Of a DNA stretch of 21,711 bases, positions 14,355-20,924 are shown piece after piece. The stretch is from an uncultured Eggerthellaceae bacterium (GTDB taxonomy: Bacteria > Actinomycetota > Coriobacteriia > Coriobacteriales > Eggerthellaceae). The notes under the pieces were generated by a model. It had not been told where the DNA came from, searched no databases, and was given only the letters and a program-made list of their open reading frames with translations. Location: NCBI GenBank assembly GCA_958454405.1, contig CAUEBO010000047.1:1-21711 (forward strand), written 5' to 3'. Made by a program: the position numbers and the translations under genes. How positions within the stretch are numbered: position 1 is the stretch's first letter; each line of letters opens with the position of its first letter.

Positions 14355-16292
14355 ATGACCTACGAAACCATGTTCTCGCCCCTCGAGATCGGCCCTATGA
14401 CGGTGAAGAACCGCTTCGTGGTGCCGCCGATGGGGAACAACTTCGCGAACGTCGACGGCACGTGGTCCGAACAGTCCCTGGCCTACTACGCCGAGCGTGC
14501 GAGAGGGCAGTTCGGCCTGATCACCATTGAAGCCACCGTGGTTCACGAAGGCGCGAAGGGCGGCCCGCGCAAGCCCTGCCTGTACAGCGACGCCTCCATC
14601 GAGAGCCTGGCGCGCGTCGTTGGAGCCTGCCACGAGCACGGGGCCAAGGTGTCGGTGCAGCTGCAGAATGCGGGACCCGAGGGCAATGCCGGAAATGCCG
14701 GCGCGCCCATCGAGGCCGCCTCCGCCATTCCCGCCGCCTGCGGGCGGGACGTGCCGCGGGAGGTTCCTGCCGAGAAGGTCTATCGGCTGGTCGAAGGGTA
14801 CGGGGATGCAGCGGAGCGCGCCATGAGGGCGGGCGCGGACGCGGTCGAGATCCACATGGCGCACGGCTATCTGGTGAGCTCGTTCATGTCGCCGCGCACC
14901 AACAAGCGCGTCGACGAGTTCGGCGGCAGCTTCGAGAACCGCATGCGCTTTTCCCGCCTCATCGTCGAGGAGGTGCGCCGCCGCGTCGGGAACGCGATGG
15001 CCGTCGTCGCCCGCATCAACGCAAGCGACGAGGTCCTGGGCGGCCAAGACGTCCATGACGGCGCCGCCATCGCAGCGTACCTCGAGTCGTGCGGCGTCGA
15101 CTGCCTGCACGTCTCGCGGGCCGTGCACATCAAGGACGAGTACATGTGGGCGCCCACTGCCGTCCATGCCGGCTTCAGCGCCGAGCTGGTGAGCGAGATC
15201 AAGCGCGCGGTGGGCATCCCCGTTATCGCGGTCGGCCGCTTCACCGATCCCGCGTACGCGGAGCTGCTGGTCAAAGAGGGAAGGGCCGATCTCGTCGCCT
15301 TCGGGCGCCAGTCGCTGGCCGACCCTTGCATGCCCCTGAAGGCCCAGGAGGGCCGCTGGGAGGACGTGGTTCCGTGCATCGCGTGTTTGCAGGGCTGCGT
15401 GGCCAACATGTACCGGGGCGAGCCCATCCGCTGCCTGGTCAATCCCTTCCTGGGGCACGAGGCGCAGCCCGTCGCGCCGGCCGAGGCCCCGAAGGACGTC
15501 CTGGTCGTCGGGGGCGGCCCCGGCGGGCTGTGCGCCGCCTTCGTCGCCGCCGAGCGCGGCCATCGCGTCGTTTTGCACGAGGAGCGGGACGTGCTGGGCG
15601 GCAACATGCGCCTGGCCGCCTATCCTCCCGGGAAGGGCGAGATAACCGGCATGATCCGCTCCTACATCGTGCGCTGCGAGAAGGCCGGAGTGGTTTTCAG
15701 GATGGGGAGCGCGGTAACGCCCGAGGTCGTTTCGCGGGAGAATCCCGACGTCGTGGTGGTTGCCACGGGCGCGAAGCCCTTGATGCTGCCCATCGAGGGC
15801 ATCGACGATCCCGCCCTCATCCCCGGCGGGGACCTGCTTGAGGGCAAGCGGCCGGCAGGGAGGAAGGCGCTCGTGGTGGGCGGCGGCATGGTGGGCTGCG
15901 AAATAGCCGATTTCCTGGGCGAGCTGCAGCATGAGGTGACCCTCGTCGAGTACCGCGCCACCATGGGCGCCGACATGATAGGCGAGCATCGGAAGTACCT
16001 GATGAAGAGCTTCGCCGAATACGGCGTGGAGCAGATCAACAACGCCAAGGTGTGCGCGTTCTATCCTGACGGCGTCGCCTGCGAATCGTCCGACGGCACC
16101 CGCTTCGAACTGCGCGGGTTCGACTCGGTCGTGCTCGCCATGGGCTACGTCGGCTACGATCCGCTGTCGGCCGAGCTCGCCGAAGCGGGCTGCGACGTCC
16201 GGGTGGTGGGCGACGCCCGCAAGGCGCGCCGCGCCATCGACGCCACGCGCGAAGCGTACGAGGCGCTGTCCTGCGACGGGCGCCCCGCCTAG
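14355..16292 (+). CDS. FMN/4Fe-4S/FAD ene-reductase (old yellow enzyme / 2,4-dienoyl-CoA reductase type)
   Basis: A 645-aa three-domain flavoprotein. Residues 1-330 are an old-yellow-enzyme TIM barrel binding FMN, with HMAHGYLVSSFMSP and the FGGSFENRMRF signature; Y172 in HGYL aligns with the active-site Tyr of 2,4-dienoyl-CoA reductase. The 4Fe-4S ligands are C341, C344, C348 and C360 (CxxCxxxC-x11-C). An FAD-binding Rossmann fold starts at DVLVVGGGPGG (381-391) and an NAD(P)H-binding fold at ALVVGGGMVG (505-514). Electrons pass NAD(P)H to FAD to Fe-S to FMN to an activated C=C bond. Relatives include FadH, BaiCD/BaiH bile-acid reductases, cinnamate reductase and daidzein reductase; the last has nearly this length. 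Substrate cannot be assigned here. I used the ATG at 14355, where the similarity begins (MFSPLEIG), over the extended frame from 14253. The terminator at 16347-16390 makes it monocistronic. Confidence 0.95.
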   Translation: MTYETMFSPLEIGPMTVKNRFVVPPMGNNFANVDGTWSEQSLAYYAERARGQFGLITIEATVVHEGAKGGPRKPCLYSDASIESLARVVGACHEHGAKVSVQLQNAGPEGNAGNAGAPIEAASAIPAACGRDVPREVPAEKVYRLVEGYGDAAERAMRAGADAVEIHMAHGYLVSSFMSPRTNKRVDEFGGSFENRMRFSRLIVEEVRRRVGNAMAVVARINASDEVLGGQDVHDGAAIAAYLESCGVDCLHVSRAVHIKDEYMWAPTAVHAGFSAELVSEIKRAVGIPVIAVGRFTDPAYAELLVKEGRADLVAFGRQSLADPCMPLKAQEGRWEDVVPCIACLQGCVANMYRGEPIRCLVNPFLGHEAQPVAPAEAPKDVLVVGGGPGGLCAAFVAAERGHRVVLHEERDVLGGNMRLAAYPPGKGEITGMIRSYIVRCEKAGVVFRMGSAVTPEVVSRENPDVVVVATGAKPLMLPIEGIDDPALIPGGDLLEGKRPAGRKALVVGGGMVGCEIADFLGELQHEVTLVEYRATMGADMIGEHRKYLMKSFAEYGVEQINNAKVCAFYPDGVACESSDGTRFELRGFDSVVLAMGYVGYDPLSAELAEAGCDVRVVGDARKARRAIDATREAYEALSCDGRPA

Positions 16293-16346
16293 GTTTTTCT
16301 GCGCGTTTCCACCTGCGCGTCGGCGCGATCAGGCGGGCGTTCCCAG

Positions 16347-16390
16347 AACCGGTGGGGAGCTGGCCCGCCGGGCGCTCGCCGCCGGTTTTT
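16347..16390 (+). terminator. Intrinsic terminator of the flavin reductase gene
   Basis: Residues 16347-16360 pair with 16374-16387: 14 positions with one mismatch and one G-U pair, starting at AACCGG and closing at CCGGTT, with a 13-nt loop. The stem runs straight into TTTTT (16386-16390). It starts 54 nt after the stop codon and is the only hairpin in the window with a proper U-tract. Confidence 0.8.
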
Positions 16391-16584
16391 CCAGGGCCGC
16401 CGGGCGGCCGGAGGCGTTCTGTCCCGGCACCGTTCCGAAGGCATCGATGCCCGGCGGGCCGTGTCGCTCCTTCCACGTCTTCGTTGCAGCTTCGTGCCGG
16501 TTTCAGCCGGCTGCGGGCTTTGCCGGTATAAACCAGGCAGGGGCGAACGGCGAACGCGCGCCTTCCCCCTGCGGGATTGCGCGT

Positions 16585-16666
16585 CCGGCCTGGACGCCGC
16601 AGGCCGGGATCGCGTCGGATCGGCGTTGCCGCGCCGGCCTGCGCCGCCCGCCTGCGCAGGCCGGCG
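16585..16666. repeat. Two related GC-rich hairpins in the spacer before the ABC/YhgE operon
   Basis: The first is CCGGCCTG (16585-16592) / CAGGCCGG (16600-16607) with a 7-nt loop. The second is a perfect 13-bp stem, CGCCGGCCTGCGC (16632-16644) / GCGCAGGCCGGCG (16654-16666), with a 9-nt loop. Both share the CCGGCCTG/CAGGCCGG arms, so they are copies of one motif or can cross-pair. The 16391-16719 spacer otherwise shows no gene. They lie upstream of the promoter at 16720, so they are not part of the operon leader. Confidence 0.5.
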
Positions 16667-16719
16667 AAGTACGCGTGCGGCTTCGATTGTGGCGGTTTTG
16701 AAGAGCCCGATGCGCGGCA

Positions 16720-16747
16720 TTGCGCCGTTTCCCCGCGGTGCTATACT
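16720..16747 (+). promoter_or_regulatory. Promoter of the ABC/YhgE/TetR operon
   Basis: TTGCGC (16720-16725), a 16-bp spacer and TATACT (16742-16747) form the best sigma-70-type promoter in the window. Transcription would start near 16754-16756, immediately before the palindrome at 16762-16775, giving a leader of about 55 nt to the ATG at 16810. Confidence 0.7.
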
Positions 16748-16761
16748 TTCCGTCTGATAAA

Positions 16762-16775
16762 ACTGACCAGTCAGT
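16762..16775. promoter_or_regulatory. TetR-type operator palindrome
   Basis: ACTGAC-CA-GTCAGT is a perfect 6+2+6 inverted repeat placed just downstream of the -10 box. TGACnnGTCA-type cores with A/T flanks are typical of TetR-family operators, and a TetR gene closes the same operon (20145-20834). Binding there would block initiation or promoter escape, so autorepression of the cassette is the simplest model. The regulator-site match is an inference. Confidence 0.6.
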
Positions 16776-16809
16776 CAAAAATGATGCAGAAGACCGAGAG
16801 AAGGACGTG

Positions 16810-17592
16810 ATGGCTATGCAGGAGGCGCGGGAGCAGAGCGTTCAGGCATCGCCCGCCGGGCGCCCGCTGCCCCTGGAGGCGCTTTCGCGCGAGGCGGCGC
16901 CGCAGGGGCCCGAGTCGGGGACCATCGTGCGGCAGGGCGCCCGCTTCGAAGGAGAGCCTTACATCAGCGCGAAGGATCTGGAGCTCAAGACGCTGGCGGG
17001 CTGCGCCTACCGCGGCGTGAACGTCGACGTGCACAAAGGAGAGGTCGTGGCCGTTCGAGGGCGCAACGGCAGCGGCAAGACGGCGCTGCTGCTCACGCTG
17101 GCGGGGCGCATGAAGCCCACGGGCGGCACGCTTCGCGTGGGAGGCTTCGACCTGCCGCGCCAGCGGGCCAACGTGCAGCGGCGCGTGGGACTGGGCCTGT
17201 TCGCGGGCCTGAACGACCTGCAGGAGAGCCTCACGGTCGCCTACGCCGCAGGGGCCGAGTTCGAGCTGCACGGCCGCAAGCCGCGGCGCGAAGCCGTGCT
17301 GGGCTACCTGCGCGAGTGGGGCCTGTCGGACGTTGCGAGCGTGCGGGTGAAGGATCTCACGTCCGAGAAGCTCGCCCAGCTGGGGGTGGCCCTCGCGTTC
17401 GCGGGCGAACCCGACGCCGTCGTGGTGGACGACATCGAGGACGAGTTGACCATGTCGCAGTCGGAATGGCTCATGGAGCTGCTGATCGACGCTGCGCGCA
17501 CGCGCGGCGCGGCCGTGGCGGTGGGCGTCGTCGAGCGCGAGCTGGGCGCCATGGCCGACGCATGCGTGTACCTGTCGAAGGGAGGCGAATAG
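16810..17592 (+). CDS. ABC-type ATPase with degenerate catalytic motifs, partner of the YhgE/Pip protein
   Basis: A 260-aa protein. The ATG at 16810 has AAGGA 4-5 nt upstream. The first ~50 residues are low-complexity; the ABC domain follows. Walker A is intact (GRNGSGKT, 84-91) and Walker B keeps its Asp (AVVVDD, D207). However the catalytic Glu position is Asp (D208), the LSGGQ signature has become LTSEKLAQL (183-191), the Q-loop Gln is not evident around 131-139, and the switch His is missing (AVGVVERELG, 237-246). It probably binds ATP, but hydrolysis is doubtful or slow. It ends in a TAG one nt before the YhgE/Pip start, so they are made together; a regulatory or structural partner role is likely. 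An alternative is a rapidly diverged but active subclass. Confidence 0.88.
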   Translation: MAMQEAREQSVQASPAGRPLPLEALSREAAPQGPESGTIVRQGARFEGEPYISAKDLELKTLAGCAYRGVNVDVHKGEVVAVRGRNGSGKTALLLTLAGRMKPTGGTLRVGGFDLPRQRANVQRRVGLGLFAGLNDLQESLTVAYAAGAEFELHGRKPRREAVLGYLREWGLSDVASVRVKDLTSEKLAQLGVALAFAGEPDAVVVDDIEDELTMSQSEWLMELLIDAARTRGAAVAVGVVERELGAMADACVYLSKGGE

Positions 17593-17593
17593 C

Positions 17594-20068
17594 ATGGCGT
17601 TCAAAGGATTGCGCTTCGCGGGGCTGGAATGGAAGAACATCACCGCGTCCAAGGTGATGTGGGTGGTGATCGCCGCCATCGCCATCATGCCGCTTCTGTA
17701 CGGCGCGCTGTACCTGGCTGCGTTCCAAGACCCCTACGCGCGCCTGAACACGGTCCCCGTGGCCGTGGTGAACGAGGACGAAGGCGCCGTCATCGCAGGC
17801 GAGAACCGCAATCTGGGCGACGATGTGGTGGACGAGCTGAAGGGCAACGACGACGGGCTCGGCTGGAACTTCGTGTCCGCTGAGGAGGCGCGGAAGGGCT
17901 TGGAGGACGGCGCGTACTTCATGACGTGCACGATCCCCTTCGACTTCTCGGAAAGCGTGGCGTCGGTGGATTCGAGCAGCCCCGAGAAAGCGCAGCTCAA
18001 GGTGGAATACAACCAGAGCGAGAACATGCTGGCCTCCCAGATTGGCGAGACGGTGTGGAAAGAGGTGCGCCAGCGCGTGAGCGACACGGTGGCGACCGAG
18101 TACTGGACGACGGTCCTGAACCGCGTGGCCGATTCGGGCAAGGACCTGCAGACGGCCGCCGACGGAGCCGGCACGCTCGAGGACGGCCTGGTCGCCGCGC
18201 AGGACGGCAGCCAGGCCATCGCCACGAACCTCGGCACGCTCAAGAACGGCGCGCTTTCGCTGGAGGAAGGCCTCGACGTGCTGGCGAACGGCGCGCTGAC
18301 GCTCTCGTCGAAGGGCGGGCAATTGACAAGCGGGGCCGATGCCTTGGCCTCCGGCGCGGCCGCGCTCGAAAGCGGCAGCGATGCCCTGGCCTCCAACACC
18401 TCTTCGAGCTCACAGCTCGGCAGCGGTGCGTCGCAGTTGTCCGCAGGCCTTCATACGCTCGAAGAGGAGACGGTCGATCTTCCGGCCACGACGCGCGCGT
18501 TGAGCAACGGCGTGAACAACCTGGTGGACACGATGCTCGCCGCGCTCAACGGCGATGGCACCGCTGCGAACCCGGGGCTCGTCGCGGGCTCTCAGAGCGT
18601 CGCGAACGGAGTCGCCGCCTTGGCGGACGGCTCGGCCGGGCTGCCTGCGGCCAGCCAGGGCGTGGCCGGCGCCGCGACCGTTTCCGGGGAGCTTTCGACG
18701 TCCCTCGCCGAGCTTCAGGCAAAGGCAAGCCAGGCTGCCGCCTCGGGCGATGTGACGACTTTGCAGGGAGCGCTGAACGACATCAGCACAAAGCTAGGGT
18801 CTGCGAGCATTGCGGCCTCCGGCATCGAAACCACCCTCGAAACGGTCGAGGGATCGGCCTCGGGCGGGACGGGGCTCGCCTACGCCGCCGCTTCGATCGG
18901 GGCGCTCTCGTCCGGCGCCTCCCAGGTGAGCGGCGGCCTTTCCCAGATGCAGGGCACGCTCTCCGCGGACGATCCGACGGTCGACGGCTCCGTCGCGCAG
19001 CTTCGCTACGGCATGAAGGCTTTGGCCGACTCTTCCCAGGAGCTTGTCGGCGGCATCGGCACGGCCGCTGCGGGCGCTGCGCAGGTGCGCGGGGGAATCG
19101 TGCAAGTGAACGAAGGTGCGTCCCGGCTCGCCGAGGGATCGGGTTCGGCAGCCGCAGGCGCTTCGCAGCTGGCGGACGGCGCAGCCGCTGCGGTCGACGG
19201 AGCGTCCCGGTTGGCCTCGGGCGCGCTCTCGGCGAAAAGCGGCTCCTCGCAGCTGGCAAGCGGCGCCTCGCAGCTCGAGGAGGGCGGCGCGGCGCTCTCG
19301 TCCGGCTTGACGGACGCGGTGGACGGCTCTGGCGAGCTGGCCGAACGGCTGGCCGAGGGCGCTCAGACCGCCGCCGACCAAACCTCGAACGTCTCGGGCA
19401 AAGCCGACGTCATGAGCGATCCGGTGGAGCTGGCGAACGAGTACTACACCACGGTCAAGAACTACGGCACCGGCTTCGCGCCCTACTTCATGGCGCTGGG
19501 CCTGTGGGTGGGCGGCCTGGTGGCGGGCTTCGTGTTCAAGCCGCTCAACGGACGGCTCATCATGTCGGGGGCCCATCCGGTGACGGTGGCGTTCTCGAAC
19601 TTCCTGCCGGTGGCGTTCTTCTCAATCATCCAGGCCACGCTGCTCATGGTGGTGCTCCAGTTCGGCCTGCAGCTGCAGATAGACAACGTGCCGGCGTTCT
19701 ACGCGATGGGCTACCTCACGGCCGTCGTGTTCGCCGCCATCATGCAGGTGCTCATGGCGGCGTTCGGGTTCCCTGGCAAGTTCGTGGCCATCATCCTGCT
19801 CATGTTGCAGCTCACGGCCTGCGCCGGCACGTTCCCTATACAGACGACGCCGGACTTCTTCCAGGCCATCAATCCCTTCATGCCCATGACGTACGTGGTG
19901 TCCGGCATGCGGCAGATCATGACGGGGCTCGATTACGGCATCGTGGGCTTCGACTGCTTCGTGCTGTTCGCCATCGGCGCCGTGTGCTTTGCGCTCACGT
20001 GCCTGGTGGCGTATCGGAAGCGCACGGTGCGCATGGACGACCTGCATCCCGTGTTGCAGCTTGGTTGA
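17594..20068 (+). CDS. YhgE/Pip-family membrane protein with long glycine-heptad extracellular domain
   Basis: An 824-aa protein with the architecture of the YhgE/Pip (phage infection protein) group. TM1 is at ~20-44 (VMWVVIAAIAIMPLLYGALY). An extracytoplasmic region opens with VPVAVVNEDEGA, a hallmark of the family. A ~430-residue Ala/Gly/Ser-rich segment (~195-625) is dominated by seven-residue units starting with Gly. A C-terminal ABC-2-like membrane domain (~625-810) has about five helices and ends in a short basic cytoplasmic tail. GGAGGC precedes the ATG; the ATPase ends one nt earlier. Relatives include the lactococcal phage receptor Pip and the EsaA-like component of type VII secretion; they are thought to be exporter or secretion-associated proteins. 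With the ATPase it forms a plausible export or envelope system. Cargo is unknown. Confidence 0.92.
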   Translation: MAFKGLRFAGLEWKNITASKVMWVVIAAIAIMPLLYGALYLAAFQDPYARLNTVPVAVVNEDEGAVIAGENRNLGDDVVDELKGNDDGLGWNFVSAEEARKGLEDGAYFMTCTIPFDFSESVASVDSSSPEKAQLKVEYNQSENMLASQIGETVWKEVRQRVSDTVATEYWTTVLNRVADSGKDLQTAADGAGTLEDGLVAAQDGSQAIATNLGTLKNGALSLEEGLDVLANGALTLSSKGGQLTSGADALASGAAALESGSDALASNTSSSSQLGSGASQLSAGLHTLEEETVDLPATTRALSNGVNNLVDTMLAALNGDGTAANPGLVAGSQSVANGVAALADGSAGLPAASQGVAGAATVSGELSTSLAELQAKASQAAASGDVTTLQGALNDISTKLGSASIAASGIETTLETVEGSASGGTGLAYAAASIGALSSGASQVSGGLSQMQGTLSADDPTVDGSVAQLRYGMKALADSSQELVGGIGTAAAGAAQVRGGIVQVNEGASRLAEGSGSAAAGASQLADGAAAAVDGASRLASGALSAKSGSSQLASGASQLEEGGAALSSGLTDAVDGSGELAERLAEGAQTAADQTSNVSGKADVMSDPVELANEYYTTVKNYGTGFAPYFMALGLWVGGLVAGFVFKPLNGRLIMSGAHPVTVAFSNFLPVAFFSIIQATLLMVVLQFGLQLQIDNVPAFYAMGYLTAVVFAAIMQVLMAAFGFPGKFVAIILLMLQLTACAGTFPIQTTPDFFQAINPFMPMTYVVSGMRQIMTGLDYGIVGFDCFVLFAIGAVCFALTCLVAYRKRTVRMDDLHPVLQLG

Positions 20069-20144
20069 CGCGCGCTCCGGGCGGATCGGGCGTAGAATGG
20101 AGGCGGTCCGGCGATGCGCGCCGGGCCGCAGAGGGGGTGTTGGC

Positions 20145-20834
20145 ATGGCAGGCGGCAGGAGAGGCGGCAAGGCGGATGCGACGCGCCGCGCGTTGATGGA
20201 CGCGGCGCTCGCGGTGATCGGCGAGAAGGGGTACTCGGCGGCCACGGTGGACGAGATCGTGGAAGCGGCCGGGGTGTCGAAGGGCGTGGCGTACTACCAC
20301 TTCAAAAGCAAGGCCGCCATGGCCGAGAGCATCTTGGAGGCCGGCCTTGGCGATCTGATCGAGGGCTTCGAGCGCATCGCGGGCGAGGCTGCCGACGCGC
20401 CCGAGGCGCTTACCGGCATGATCGAGCTGTTCGCCACGCGCATCTTCGAGAACAAGGCGTTCGGGCGCTTCTTCGTGTCCGAGCTGTGGCGCGAGGGGCG
20501 AGTGTGGTCGGAGGCCATGCGCGGCTACGAGGAGCGGCTCCTCGCCGTGCTGGAGGGGCAGCTCGCCCGCGGCCAGCGGGAAGGCATCATCCGGCCCGAG
20601 ATAGACGCGGCGTTCGAAGCCGTGGCGCTCATCGGCATGGTGCTGACCACCACCCTGTACTACATCGGCGACGGGGGCCCGCTTGCAGCTGCGCCCGCAA
20701 GCGGTTCGAGGGCAGCTGCTGCTGCGGGCTGCGTCGTTTCGCGCTCGCCGCAGTGCGTGGACAAAGATGCGTTTATTGAGCGGATTTGCGACTTCGTCCG
20801 GCATGCGAACGCACGTCCGGGGCTGTTGCACTAA
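20145..20834 (+). CDS. TetR-family transcriptional regulator
   Basis: A 229-aa regulator. ATG at 20145 has GAGGGGG upstream; a longer frame from 19989 only overlaps the YhgE gene. The N-terminal HTH is clear: ALMDAALAVIGEKGYSAATV then EIVEAAGVSKGVAYYHFKSK (~18-56), the TetR consensus with a YYHF recognition helix end. The ligand-binding domain (~65-175) contains FFVSELWREG. A ~30-residue Ala/Ser/Gly-rich insert (~176-206) with two Cys interrupts the C-terminus before the last helix DAFIERICDFVRHA; it is unusual for the family. It lies 76 bp after the YhgE gene; TAGAAT (20093-20098) could be a local -10, but the TTGACG upstream (20065-20070) is 22 bp away. It likely represses the operon through the palindrome at 16762-16775. 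Confidence 0.93.
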   Translation: MAGGRRGGKADATRRALMDAALAVIGEKGYSAATVDEIVEAAGVSKGVAYYHFKSKAAMAESILEAGLGDLIEGFERIAGEAADAPEALTGMIELFATRIFENKAFGRFFVSELWREGRVWSEAMRGYEERLLAVLEGQLARGQREGIIRPEIDAAFEAVALIGMVLTTTLYYIGDGGPLAAAPASGSRAAAAAGCVVSRSPQCVDKDAFIERICDFVRHANARPGLLH

Positions 20835-20858
20835 AATAGCGCACGTCAAAACCATGCC

Positions 20859-20890
20859 CGCGTCGCGCGTGGGGGCAAGCGCGCGACGCG
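20859..20890 (+). promoter_or_regulatory. Stable stem-loop in the glmS upstream region
   Basis: CGCGTCGCGCG (20859-20869) pairs perfectly with CGCGCGACGCG (20880-20890), 11 bp with a 10-nt loop, in the 90-bp gap between the TetR stop and glmS. The left arm could alternatively pair its CGCGTCG (20859-20865) with CGACGCG at 20902-20908, next to the ribosome site. It may end the TetR transcript (no T-run) or act in the glmS leader. Confidence 0.4.
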
Positions 20891-20924
20891 TCCAGGCTCA
20901 TCGACGCGCGTTAGGAGTGCCAGC

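Noticed and set aside
12982..14358. Plus-strand frame of 458 codons across the LytTR and VOC genes
   Set aside because: Antisense to two well-supported genes; only its last 48 codons lie in intergenic DNA and these are reported separately as a weak leader-frame candidate.
14352..15989. Minus-strand frame of 545 codons antisense to the flavin reductase
   Set aside because: The plus strand carries all cofactor motifs; the antisense frame is His/Arg/Ala-rich without recognisable domains.
20065..20098. TTGACG...TAGAAT as a separate TetR promoter
   Set aside because: The spacer is 22 bp, outside the usual range, and the TTGACG overlaps the end of the YhgE gene; read-through from the operon promoter is simpler.
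20835..20924. glmS ribozyme/riboswitch
   Set aside because: The gap is only 90 nt and lacks the space and the conserved core for a glmS ribozyme; only simple stems are visible.
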